Assembly: GCA_037157565.1 (NCBI GenBank)
Contig: JAZHRO010000003.1
Location: forward strand, 73,162,501-73,226,500
Length of the DNA: 64,000 bases
Reading direction: 5' to 3'
Origin: Thalassia testudinum
Taxonomy: Eukaryota > Streptophyta > Magnoliopsida > Alismatales > Hydrocharitaceae
Part shown: piece after piece, positions 21,379 to 31,994 of the stretch
How the letters are laid out: the number at the start of each line of letters is the position of its first letter
Position numbering within the stretch: the stretch's first letter is position 1
Made by a program: the position numbers and the translations under genes
Notes under the pieces: model-generated
What the model saw: the letters and a program-made list of their open reading frames with translations, nothing else
The model's database searches: none
Told to the model about the DNA's origin: nothing

Positions 21379-22640
21379 TTGATCATGGGGAAGGTTTTGC
21401 TTGATTGGGCAACCACTCGAGGGTGTAAGCTGATTTTCGATACCAAGTACTATTTCTAGGAGGATCCTTATCTGTTTCACATTGGTAATGTCCAAGTAAT
21501 TCGAAGATGCATTCCCAATAATGAGGTAAATGATGTCATCTCTTTCTATCATGACTAGGCCTATGGTGGTCATTTCCTTGGGCATAAAATCGTAGTGAAG
21601 ATCCTTCAGTGTAGGTTCTTTTGGCATATTATATTCAAAGTTGCACAATCCTACTGTAGGGCATGTGCCCATTGCCAGACCCTTAGCAACATGGGCTCGT
21701 GTGATATGATGCCCTTGAATCCAATCAACGCATGAGAGATCTTTGACATATAGGGGAATGATTTTATGGGACATTTCCTGGATCTAACGGCTTTGAATAC
21801 ATCCTCCTTGCTATTGATTATCTCAAAATGGATCAAAGTCATACCCACAAGAACAAATGGTCATAAAGTTGTTCTCTGATTCATTCAAGAGAACATCTTT
21901 TCCAGATTTGGGGTTACTGACTCCATCATCAGTGATGGCAGGTCCTACTTCACGAATGTGCACTTCTAGTCCCTGATGAAAGAGTACGGGGTGTCACATC
22001 ATATTTTGACTCCTTATCACTCCCATACTAATGGATTGGTTGAGCTCACCAATTGGGATATGAAGAAAATTGTTCAGGTTACTATTTGACCTAACAAGAA
22101 GGATTGGTCCACCCAACTTCCAGAGGCCTTATGGGTCACTAGGACTACCCATAAAACCTAACTAGGAATGTCTTCATCGAAACTTGTGTACGGGAAGGCA
22201 TGTCACCTTCTTGTAAAGATGGAGCTTAAATCCTACTTGGCAGTATGGAATTGCAATCTAGATCTTAGGAAGGCTGGAGTCTATTGTCTGTTGCAAATGA
22301 GTGTGATCGAGGAGTTTGCAATGATGCGTACGAGAACTAACGTATCTACAAAGAGTGGATTAAAGCCTTCCATGACAAGCACTTACGCGAAAATATTTCC
22401 ATCCTAGTCAAGAAGTGCTCCTCTTCGATGCCAAGCTTAAGCTAATCCTAGGAAAAATGAGATCAAAATGTATTAGACCTTTTCTAGTCCAGAGGATCCT
22501 TGGAAATAGAGCTGTTGAAATTAGTGGACTCAGCCATGACTCAGACCCAATTGTTGTGAATGGTTTGAGAGTGAAACCATTCCTTGAGCTCACCGAATCG
22601 AATCTGGTTGCTGAATCATTTGATCTCCATTCTCCCTGAG
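21379..22640 (+). pseudogene. Integrase of Elem-F
   Basis: Plus-strand text with many stops. The zinc-binding region has AYGGHFLGHK (His) and CRACAHCQTLSN (CxxC). The catalytic core has NDFMGHF (Asp), IISDGRSYFTN (Asp) and GLVELTNWDMKK (Glu), so all three residues of the DDE triad can be read; the family motif is usually GQ.E and here is GLVE. Then SSKLVYGKACHLLVKMELKSY, and near 22410-22590 the C-terminal SH3-like part (AVEISGLSHDSDPIVVNGLRVKP). Stops at 21379, 21459, 21559, 21735 and others. It would insert the element into chromosomes; here it is dead. Confidence 0.88.
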
Positions 22641-22892
22641 ATGCATTATGCCTAGTTGACGGCGTTAAAGTTGACACTAAACGGGAGGAAACTCATCATT
22701 TGGAAAACCTAAGACACTTCTTACCCATTTCTAAGCTGAATTTAGATTGCACTTTAGGGTTCGTCCCTTAGAACAACCAACTCCACCTCCAATATTCATA
22801 TGGAAGCTTGAAATCGTCCATAACAGTCATCCCGACCCATTCCCCCACCCATCTAAACTTTTTCTAATGTACGATCTAAGCTAAACTCGAAC
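22641..22892 (+). other. Region downstream of Elem-F integrase
   Basis: Short decayed text (VDGVKVDTKREETHHLEN) continues the integrase frame for a few codons. No other signal is seen before the solo LTR. No envelope-like frame is visible here. Confidence 0.4.
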
Positions 22893-22897
22893 CCACC

Positions 22898-24688
22898 TGA
22901 AGTAAACACGTTTAAACTACTTAAGATGTCTATTTATGCATGGTCTTAAGCATAGGATTGCATTGCAAGCTATAAATATTACATAACATGCATCATCTTG
23001 CATTTAGAGTAGTTTAAATAAAATGGAGGTTAATTATGTACTTGGACAAGGCAAACTTTTTATCAGGGCCTCAGATCGAATATCCAACCATACAGATGTG
23101 ATCAGGGCGACGATTGGAGTTCAACGACTCCAAGATCGCCCTAATCAGGCATTTGTAGCATCAGATAATGACCGGAGAAGCCTAGAAGATCAAGAGCCAA
23201 GAAGGTGTAAATCCACACTTCAAAAGACAAATCCAACCACATGGATGGATTCGGATCGACGATCGCAGCCTAATAGCATGAAAATCAACTCAATCCGACA
23301 CTCGTGGCACCATCTACAACATCCAAAAGATGGACGACCAAGATGGCGCCATCTCAGCCGTCCAATAGGCCCTCAAGACAGCCGCTGCTTTTTCAAAGAG
23401 GTTTTGGCGTGCGATTTGGGCCACTCGATCTCAATCCAACGGCTGTGGAGACGCCCGCCTTAAAACATCCTTGCTCCCATCCATGGTCCGCAGTGCAGTG
23501 GTCAAGGGTGTTAACGCGAGTAGGTGACACGCGATCGAATCGTACGAAAGGGTGAGAGGCGTGGAAGAGCAGGCGTGGGCGAGCATTAAATCTTGATCGG
23601 GCGGCTGCGAGCACTCAATAGCTCCTACGCGCTATCGCACTCCTGCGCCTCACGCAGGATCATACACGGGCGGGCGTGCATTGAGGAGCGGGGAAGGTGC
23701 ATCTTAAGTCGTCCGATCTCATGATCGGATGGTTGAGATTCAGCAAATGTGCGCAAGCATTGTGCGCACAAGTAGGCGAGTGGGAGCGTGCGTGCCGCCC
23801 ACTACGCCCACGTTCAGACCTTTTGCGATGGTTTTATCCATCACTAAACGTCCTAAATTAATGTTTTTAAAGATGTAATGACCAACTTGCCCCCACTCCT
23901 TGCAACTATAAAAGGAGACCCCCTCCACACGAAATTCTCATCTCTTCCTTCTCTTCTCTCCCTCTCCAAAGCTTAAGAGAAGCTTGTCGCACAGCCAGGA
24001 TGCTTCTCGCGAGATAAAGTCAATTTTTCATCCCCCTTCGGAAGTGGATCTCGTTACGACGACGACGTGCTGGACCGTTCCTGTTCTTCTGCTTCATCCT
24101 CCTTCCTCCTGCTTCATCCTCCTTCGTCCAGGCATCGTCCCGTCTGGCTCATCCTCTAAGAGACCATCGAGGAGGATATTTCTCTCTCCATTCTTTGTAC
24201 TGCTTTCTAGAATAGATTTACTGCTTTCTAGACTAGTTCAGCTCATCCTCCAAGCAACCATCGAGGGGGATATTTCTCTCTCCATTCTTTTAATTTTTTA
24301 TAGAGTAAATTTATTGCATTCTAGTGTAATTGTTTTTAGCTTTCTAGTTGTAATGTTTAGTGAAACAAACAATCTATTTAATGATGAATTCCCTATTCAT
24401 CCTACATCTGGTTTTGATTTCTATTTGTAATATTCTCTCTCTCTTATTCCCTCTCTCTCTCTTCTATTTATTATAAATAGTTAGATGGTTTTAATCAATT
24501 AAATTGCTTCGTGACAAATAAAAACAAATGCGTAGTTTTTAAATCAAACGTCCGCCTCCCTGTGTTCGACCCTAAATTTAAATTTCGGTATAAATTTTAT
24601 TTGTTGAACACGAGTTCTTCGCTTTCAAACTACAATGACAAGGTGTTCAAAACCAAACACGTTAGCATAGCAACTCGTACATCCAACA
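22898..24688 (+). repeat. Solo LTR of family II in Elem-F
   Basis: 1791 bp, ends TGAAGTAAACACG and CATCCAACA, flanked by perfect target duplications CCACC at 22893-22897 and 24689-24693. It matches the Elem-A LTR in reverse orientation (shared TATAAATATT...CATGCATCATCTTGCAT and the TTCGACCC region near its end). TATAAAAG at 23907-23914 is its TATA box. Frames inside it are not genes. Confidence 0.9.
23907..23914 (+). promoter_or_regulatory. TATA box of solo family II LTR
   Basis: TATAAAAG followed by a C- and CT-rich stretch, about 1.0 kb into the LTR. Confidence 0.5.
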
Positions 24689-24704
24689 CCACCTAATTTA
24701 TAAC

Positions 24705-24735
24705 GAGAACATTGCAAATCTTAGGCATAGGAGGT
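24705..24735 (+). promoter_or_regulatory. Internal purine-rich motif of Elem-F
   Basis: GAGAACATTGC then CTTAGGCATAGGAGG. This is the pol-bearing version of the motif found after the coding region of the pol-less elements; here it lies after integrase. Confidence 0.55.
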
Positions 24736-26004
24736 ATTAAAGTGCAAAATGCTATGAAATTCGATTCTTTGAAGGGTTTTGTCTAAGAAAAAAAAGGAGA
24801 GGATGAAAGGAGGAAAAACAAATGAGAGCTAAATTGAGAAATCTAAGTTGAGGAGAGCAAGGAGAAAAGATAAATAGACAAAAAAGGAGCTAAGAAAAAT
24901 TATGTAAGCCCCAGTAATTGTGTATGGAACTTACCTAAGTTCTAGGCTGAATCAAATAATTTATTAAGACATGAAGGGCTAAATCTTAGGAGATAAGTGA
25001 AGGATACTGACCTCAGGCCTCTTTGGCCTGTTCTAGGTCTTAAACACTAACGTATTTGTTAAAATTTGGACTATTCCTCAAGAGGTTGAGGGAGTTGCGA
25101 GGCTATTGCATAAAGTCTAAGGCTAAGGGATTATTCGATCCTGTTGCCTACCTTTTAATTTGTGGGATTTGTAACCTAGGCACTCAAAAGTCACATTGGT
25201 TTGCTTTAGTACGCTTAATGAAAAATGATAACAAAAAGTGTTCTATTCTAAAAATGTTTTCTCGAAGATTTGAGTTAGGAGTGGCTCAAAGACACAAGTT
25301 GATTGGATGAGTTCCCGACTTAGAGAGGAGGAATGAAAAATACTCCCCTCAAACATGACTATAACATACCATCTTCTCAGTGCTTGTCTCCTTAGATATC
25401 TAAATAACGTACTGGGGACATGTAAGCACCTTGTGCTCATTTAGGTGCCATGGGCGACATTATCTCAAAAAGTGGATTTCCAGGGCCTAAATTTAGTTAT
25501 AGAATTCCATGGACAGTACTATCTTGAAGTGTTGAAGGCCAGTGTTCTGGGGGTTTCCCTGGGTTGTGATATCCTAAAGCATCAATTGCCAGGGACCCTG
25601 CGTGGATTGATGGTGGGGACAAGGAACCTGACATATACCATGTTTAGGTCCAATCCAATGTTGGATTTAAGGGAAGTTAAAAGGAAAAGATAGGAAACTC
25701 TAAAAATAAATAACTCTCCTTTCTCTTGTCAAAAATGCTCTGGCAAACTAAATGTAGCCTTGTTGCACATATGCACGTGTGCTTTAAAAGCTCAGGTCAA
25801 CAAACCTCTGGCAGTTTCTCTAGGACTTAGAAACCTTCGTAGTGGACCCAAGGGAAAGGTTGGTCAGGTTTGGATCTTGGCTGGTACTTGAGTACCTCTA
25901 GGCCTATTGTTGGTATTTTGGTTAAATTTTTAGAGATGCTGCACGATAATGCATCCTGACGGTTAAAATTCAACTTAGAGATCTGGTTTGATCCATAGGA
26001 TTTT
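24736..26004 (+). other. Elem-F 3' non-coding region
   Basis: No recognisable domain on either strand; open frames are below 90 codons and of random composition. Length (1.27 kb) is like the same region in Elem-A and B. Athila elements often carry an envelope-like frame here; I see none. Confidence 0.5.
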
Positions 26005-26037
26005 GCTAGAGACTAACAAAGGTTAGGCATTGGGGTA
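26005..26037 (+). promoter_or_regulatory. CTAG hairpin and polypurine tract of Elem-F
   Basis: GCTAGAGACTAAC then AAAGGTTAGGCATTGGGGTA, directly followed by TGATGGTAACACC of the 3' LTR. Confidence 0.85.
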
Positions 26038-27564
26038 TGATGGTAACACCATCATTGGTTTTAGTTAGCTTAAATTAGCCTAACTACTATTGTAAATGCT
26101 CCTAAATATTAATCAGAAGATCGTAACTCCATTTGAATTGAATTTGAGAAGATAAGAAATTGGGTTAATTCTGCTATTTTAACATCTCATCATTAATGCA
26201 TATTAACTGAGGGGATAATCACGGGTTAACAAAGGGTAAAATGAACTTAAAAGACCAAGAAGTGGGCTCAGCATGACTGAATTAGGGTTTTACGCATTTT
26301 GAAGACCATATTATCCTAGAAAAGCCCAAATTATCAACCTTACTCAAATTGAAATTGTTCTAATAGGGATATATGCAATATAAACCTCTTAAAAATCATT
26401 GAAAAATAATTTAAGAGGTTTGTTACCTTCACCTTGACCATCGAAACCCATTTTGACCGAAACAAAAATTTAAACGGGAATTTGTCTTGATATGGGCTTC
26501 TATGTAATTTACCTAATTAAACGTGGTCAAAACCTAAATCTCAGTTAACCATTAGATTCCTTGGATCAAAATTAGGTCAACACCAAAAGTTATGCCCAAT
26601 CAGAGTCTATCTTGACCTAGTTTACATTTTAGCCCTTGAAATCTCTATTTTTCACATCTAAACCCAAGGTTCCATGATTCGTTACATATATGCCCCTAAA
26701 TTTCTCGTCATCTTCACCAAAAGGTCCCTACTTCCTGATTCTAAAGAGTTTCCTAAACACAACCTACAGCAGACCTAAACCCAAATATGACCGACATTCA
26801 TTCGAGGATTTCTCCTTGATTTTCCAATCAAATCACTCCAAATTTGGAGGGATTGTCATTCAGGAGATCCTAACTTGAAGAATAGAGCTCTGATGAGCAA
26901 GAGAAAGTTATCCTTTTGAGTTTCCAAAATCAATATTCCAATAGTAGAATTCTTCTAATTTTAGGGCAATTTAGAGCACTATAAAAGTTCCTCCATCTCT
27001 CAATGTGCTCCCTAGCCGGGATTGGCTGGAATTCCACCCTTTTCCTCAACTCTGTCTACCTTAACCCTCCACTCTAGCAAGCCCCTCCACCCTCCTTCTC
27101 CATGCGTGATCTCAATCAACAGACATCGCCATCATCTTCCTCTCCTCCTTACGCACCTTGTCGGCCAAAGCATGGGCGTCATCGACCCCTTCCTCGCCGT
27201 TTGACTCACCAAACATCATCACATTCTTCGCATCCAAACAGCTAATGTCGGAAGCATCTTGCCTCCACTCATCCAAATAGCTAGCCTCTTATCTTTTCCT
27301 CCTCTCTAGAGTAATTCTAGGCTAATAACACTTAGGATCAACCGTTCTTTTACCTATTCCCACTCCATCTTCCCCACCTTCGGCATGAGCTTCGGCAAGC
27401 TCGTACTGGCGCTATACTCCACCAATCACCAAACCACAACCACCCACACCTTCTAATTTTTTCAGATATCAAAAGCCCCAAGGTAATTTGGGGTTTTGAT
27501 CTCTAAAACTCGTGGCCAAACACACCCACTCACACCTGTTGTAGTAAAAAATCATCGTAGTTAG
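26038..27564 (+). repeat. 3' LTR of Elem-F (family I), cut by Elem-D
   Basis: Begins TGATGGTAACACCATCA next to the polypurine tract. It covers the first 1527 bp of an LTR that is about 2.55 kb in other copies; the rest should lie beyond Elem-D, outside the window. TATAAAAG at 26980-26987 is the likely TATA box. Confidence 0.85.
26980..26987 (+). promoter_or_regulatory. TATA box of Elem-F 3' LTR
   Basis: TATAAAAG 942 bp after the LTR start; Elem-D and the solo LTR at 39566 have TATAAAAG at nearly the same offset. Confidence 0.6.
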
Positions 27565-28356
27565 TGATAGGGACACCATCATGAGCCATAACTAGCTGAA
27601 GTTGAATCATCGTAGTTAGTGATAAAAGCTCCTACATATCCATCAGAAGGTCTTAAGGGCATATTACCATGTTTTGAGAAGAAGATAAGAAGATAAGAAG
27701 ATAGAGTTATTTCTACAATTTTAATTGCATTTCATAAATATAGAATAACCACGAGGTATTCAAGTGGTTTATTAAAGGTCAAATGGTCAATAATGTCTAA
27801 TAAGTGGGTTAATGCAAAACAAAATGGGCTTTCATGCATTTCAAGAATTAATAGACATCTAAAATCCTAAAAATAGACCTGCTTAATTAACTGAGGTTCT
27901 GGTTAGGATAAAATTTATCTAAACCTTCTAAAAATCATACAAAAATATTATCTAAATTTTGATATCATTGATTTGACTATCTGAACCCAATTTGACTTAA
28001 AAAAGAGTCTCAGACAGATAATTACCGTAATTTAGGTTTTTGCATAAATTAGCTAGTAAAACTTAGTCAAAACCAAAATTTGACTTCACCATTAGATTCC
28101 TTGGGTCAAAATTAGTTTTGTATCAAAATTTGGGCCCAATCTGAGATCATCTCAATCTAGTTTACATTTTAATCATGTTCTAACTCTTTTCCCTACGTGA
28201 AGCCCCTCAACTTTTTGCAAAAATCCCCTTAACTTCATGATCTTCTTCATAAATAGGTCCCTGCCACCTTCGAAATCCTAAACCCATTACTGGCGACCGT
28301 CAATCATGATTTTCTCTCTGATTTCAAAGTGGAACCCTTCCAAAATTGGTAGGAGG
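27565..28356 (+). repeat. 5' LTR of Elem-D, first part
   Basis: Begins TGATAGGGACACCATCA and aligns with the Elem-F LTR and with the reverse complement of 41340-42128. Ends at the LINE-1 target site (28342-28356); the LTR resumes at 35518. Confidence 0.85.
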
Positions 28357-28434
28357 CTAAGGGATGTATATTTTGATGATTTGATTTGTATTTAAGGGTG
28401 TTTTGTTTTCCAACACAGAATTTCAGATCTTATT

Positions 28435-28834
28435 TTGTTTTTCTTTCTCATATTAAGCTTTGAGGAGGACACTGGAGAAACCATGGTCGGTGGAGGGTAT
28501 AGGGCGATAGGAGGGAGGAAACATGGTGCTGAATGCTGGACAACCTGGAGGTCTGGGGCTTGGAGGCAGAGAGAGAGAAGGGGGGTCTCTTTCATTGGAG
28601 GATTGGAGGCGAGCATGGGACACGTGAAGGAAGGCAAGCCTTGGGGCAACAATGAGATCGTATATTTTCGATGTTGAAGATGAGGGCATTTGGCGGTAGT
28701 ATGTCGTTTCCCTCTTGTCTGTCTGGCATGTGGTGGCCATGGCCATAAATGGGACTCTTGTATGGCAAGTAGATGGCAGATGAGAGGAAGGGCCTTCATG
28801 CACACCGGAGAGGCAAATACTAAGGGTTTGCCAT
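28435..28834 (+). pseudogene. LINE-1 ORF1, zinc-knuckle region
   Basis: One frame read through two stops gives YFRC.R.GHLAVVC (28653-28697) and then VCLACGGHGHKWDSC (28716-28760), two tandem CCHC knuckles of the kind found in plant LINE ORF1, an RNA-binding protein. In the first knuckle the leading Cys is Tyr and two positions are TGA. The text upstream (28435-28650) has no domain I recognise. The frame is cut by the solo LTR after 28834 and resumes at 30921. Confidence 0.7.
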
Positions 28835-29079
28835 TGATAAACACCAGTTTATCATCATTTTTATTCATTAAAACAAACGTATCTCTTAGGATTTTGCTTC
28901 GTAAATAGGTTTTTGGGTTGCATTTACACATCAACCAGGTTAGGCATGCATTGCACTTTTTATTGTCTTTTTAATGTGGTTTTGTGAGTGTTAGGGCTGT
29001 ATAGATTGTTAGAACTCCAAAACCCTAATGCTCAGGAAGGCAAATGGTGAAGAAGAAGCTTAGACTAATTGGAACTTAG

Positions 29080-29720
29080 CTTGATGCAGCTCACCATTGC
29101 TAGATTCCAGCTAACTTGAACTAGGGTTAGCTCATCTTAGCTCCATTCAGCTCATCTTAGCTGAATGGCAGCTCAAGAGAGCTCATCTTAGCTCACTGTA
29201 GCTCAGGTCAGCTCAGATCCAGCTCAATTTAGCTGAGTCTAGCTCCATTCAGCTCTCATTGGTCCACAGTGAGCTCTAGCTTGCTCAGGTGTGTTGACTA
29301 GAGTTTACCCTAGCTCAGGTCCAACTACATCTAGCTCCACTCAACTCCGACCAGCTGAAGATGACTTCATTCCAACATAAGAAGCTCAAGTCCAACTCCC
29401 GGGGACTCAGCTTAGCTCAACTTAGTTGAGCTAACCTACCTTAGTTGCCTTACCTAGCTTGATCCTTTCTAGGAGCTTTAGACCCAGCTTACCTCTGCTC
29501 CTTTCAACAGAAGCCAGCTTACTTTAGGTTGGCTTAGTAGCTAGCAAAGAACTATCAAGCTAAGCCAACTAAGGTAGCTCCTTGCAGCTTTCTTCAGCAG
29601 CCACCAGCTCCAGTGCAGATGACTACCTCTAGCTCTTCTCCCTGAAAACCCTAGCTCCAAATGCCTCCAAATCTACTCCCTACTAGCAAAGCTAGTTAAG
29701 CTGCTTAACTTAGGTAGTCC
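29080..29720. repeat. AGCT-rich degenerate repeat in family III LTR
   Basis: Dozens of AGCT-centred units (AGCTCATCTT, AGCTCAGGTC, AGCTCCATTC) at irregular 8-15-bp spacing, 300-900 bp upstream of the TATA box. The Elem-C copy has the same block at 44140-44780. Confidence 0.85.
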
Positions 29721-30020
29721 TCCCCCATGGCACCAAAACCTACCACCCTACTACCCTACAACCTAAGCTCCAGCAAAAAGGCCACCTACTCCTACTTTAT
29801 TTTGGTGCCAACTATCCCCTCCCTCACCGCCCTACATCCACCATCAAAACCCATCTCCACCCTCCATTTTTTCCCTCCAAAATCAATGCCTTCTAGAAGG
29901 TATTTTCGCACGGAAAACCAAGGCACCTCTTCATTTCCCTCCCATTTTTCCCTCCAAAAATATCCATGCACCCCTTCATTTCCTTCCAAAAAAACACCAT
30001 AACCACCCCCCTTCCCATCC

Positions 30021-30028
30021 TATAAATA
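30021..30028 (+). promoter_or_regulatory. TATA box of solo family III LTR
   Basis: TATAAATA about 1190 bp into the LTR; the Elem-C copy has TATAAAAA at 45255-45262. Confidence 0.55.
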
Positions 30029-30920
30029 CCCTACCATTCCACCACATAATTCCCATCCTCCATTATTTTTTATTCTACCTATACCCACCTACACCTATGG
30101 CCAAGAAGAGGGAGTAGAGAAGAAGATTAAGGGGGCACATCACCCGCCCCTTTGGTGCCTTCTTCTCCCCACTCTCTTCAACTTGTGCCACACCAAGGAG
30201 GAGAGCTATTCTACTTCAAGGAGGATGGCCAGGCAAAGGAGAAAGACTTAGGGTGGACATCCACCCTTGGAGGAAGAGAATTGAAGGTGGTAGCTTCCAC
30301 CTTGGAGGACACCATCTTGAAGGAGCATAGCAAGGAAGGATTTAGAGGACTCTTTTCAAGCTCGGGAGCTACCAAGCTTGGAGTAAGAAGCCATCATCTT
30401 CTTCACCATTTCATTCAGAGGATTTATGTTTTTATCTTCTTGCATTTCAAGTAGATTAGAAGCTTTCCTCTATATGTTTTGTGTAGAACAAGTTCATTTT
30501 TAATTCAAGTTGCCTTCTTTCAATTTTTGTTACATAGCTTCTTACAATTTTTTCCTAGCATTTGTTTCACTCCCTCTCCCTAATTATTCTAGGACTCTAT
30601 GTGCCTAGGGTGAGCTTAGAGAGAGGCTCTACGTGTCACCTTAAGGTTACTTTATTGAAATAGGTAGTAGTTGTTTTTCCGCTGTCAACAAAATTTGTAT
30701 TGTCGTTATTTCAAAACCTATAAAAATCATATATATAAAACACCAAAAATAAAGTTGAGCTTGATTTCCAAGCAAGGGATTTAACTTTGCACACATTTGG
30801 CCTCCTTGGATGACCCTAGATACCCCACTATCTAGATATATAAATTTAAAAGAGAATCCATTTTTGTGCATTGCAATGACTTAAAACTCTAATTTAGCAA
30901 ACTGCGCAAAAATGCGATCA

Positions 30921-31890
30921 GCCGCCACCACCATCGCCTCCACCTACATATGGAGGGCACACGATTGATGTCGAGGTCCCTATGATAGAAGACATTAGGG
31001 TTGCAGAGCTTGTGCTGAGAGGGGCTATGGTCGGAAAGGTGATGACTGGCAATCCATCCATGGAGAAGGTCCACCAACTGGTAAGTTTGCTAGCCCTATT
31101 GACCGAAGGTGGAGAGGTTGCATCTCTCTCCCTTGCGTGATTTGTGCTTTTTGGTTCAGGAATGATCAACGTAGAATGCTTGCGATTCTGATCGAGCACT
31201 TTTGAGGGTCTAATCGTGATATGGAGGTTGGTCTCCCCCTTTGACAGGTCCTTGCTTGAGCGGCCACCTCAAAGGGTAGGATCCGGGTTAAGGAGGCTGG
31301 GAATTAGGGGCCTGCCATTACGTTTGAGAACAAAGGTGGTGGTGGTGACCATGATAGCAGGCTTTGTATTACTGGCCTAAGATGCGGAGGTTGGATTAAG
31401 GGAGGGAGACAGTCATGTATTGAATGCATTGGTGGATGTTTTCAAGGGAGGATCTATCCCTGAGAGTCTTATCCTCCGATGTGGGGGTAGTTCATGGCTG
31501 CTACATTTAAGCTTTGCAATGGGGGATACAGATGGGCAGAAATATCAAGATAAGATGACATATGCAGAGGTCCTGAAAGAAGAGGGTGTCTTGCAGCAGA
31601 TGGGTCATGTGACTCCTGATGAGGCACCTGAGCCTAAGAAATGCAAGGACCACCACCACTTGGGGAGAGAGGTGGAAGTGATGGAAGTGGTCTCGGTAGA
31701 AGAAGCTATGCCTGAGGAAATAGCAGCAGCTAAGTCCATGATTGCTATGCCTGACGATCGAGTACTACAAGAAGTTTCTAGTAATTCCATGAGACTTCAA
31801 TCTAATATACAAGCTGTGGAAGGGCTAAAGTTTGGAGCTGGCCCATCAACCAAAGTAGGCTTGGGAAGATCTCCTTATAAGTTCAGATAG
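30921..31890 (+). pseudogene. LINE-1 ORF1, C-terminal part
   Basis: Pro-rich text then VPMIEDIRVAELVLRGAMVGKVMTG and SMEKVHQLVSLLAL, weakly like the DUF4283-type region of plant LINE ORF1. An in-frame stop follows near 31140. The open frame at 31420-31890 (156 codons) ends the region; it is acidic in the middle (VEVMEVVSVEEAMPEEIAAAK) and has no motif I recognise. The endonuclease starts about 100 bp later. Confidence 0.5.
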
Positions 31891-31994
31891 AGATGGCCTA
31901 CGACCTCTGTGAAGCTAGATGAAAATGCCATTGCTACCATTTTGAAAGTTTGAAAAATCTAGATTTCCAATAAGGGGGGTGTCCAAGGAGGGAG

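Larger units (their letters stand above)
15736..27564 (+). mobile_element. Elem-F: decayed autonomous-type Athila/Tat Ty3/gypsy element
   Basis: Plus-strand gag remnant, protease, RT, RNase H and integrase in Ty3/gypsy order, then the internal purine motif, non-coding 3' region, polypurine tract and a 3' LTR of family I. It starts abruptly inside gag at 15736 with no 5' LTR. Two solo LTRs interrupt it (17941-20528 and 22898-24688) and Elem-D cuts its 3' LTR. It is the only pol-bearing LTR element in the window and the oldest layer of the nest. Confidence 0.85.
28835..30920 (+). repeat. Solo LTR of family III inside LINE-1
   Basis: 2086 bp, from TGATAAACACCAGTTTATCA to AAAAATGCGATCA. Flanks GCCAT (28830-28834) and GCCGC (30921-30925) agree at 3 of 5 bases, a worn target duplication. 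It aligns with the 5' LTR of Elem-C. TATAAATA at 30021-30028 is the likely TATA box. Open frames inside it (for instance near 29727-30002 and 30152-30454) have the composition of the LTR and are not genes. Confidence 0.88.

Noticed and set aside
21319..21848. Minus-strand frames of 151 and 65 codons
   Set aside because: They are antisense to the integrase text with its HHCC and DDE motifs.
23023..24430. Plus-strand frames of 146 and 148 codons
   Set aside because: They lie inside a solo LTR with clear ends and target duplication; no domain and no match in the other LTR copies' frames.
24736..26004. An envelope-like gene as in some Athila elements
   Set aside because: No frame above 90 codons, no signal peptide or membrane segment convincingly seen.
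28392..28934. A 180-codon minus-strand frame
   Set aside because: It is antisense to the LINE-1 zinc-knuckle region and crosses the LTR insertion point at 28835, so it cannot be an old gene.
29727..30454. Two plus-strand frames of 91 and 100 codons
   Set aside because: They lie within the solo family III LTR around its TATA box and are not kept in the Elem-C copy.
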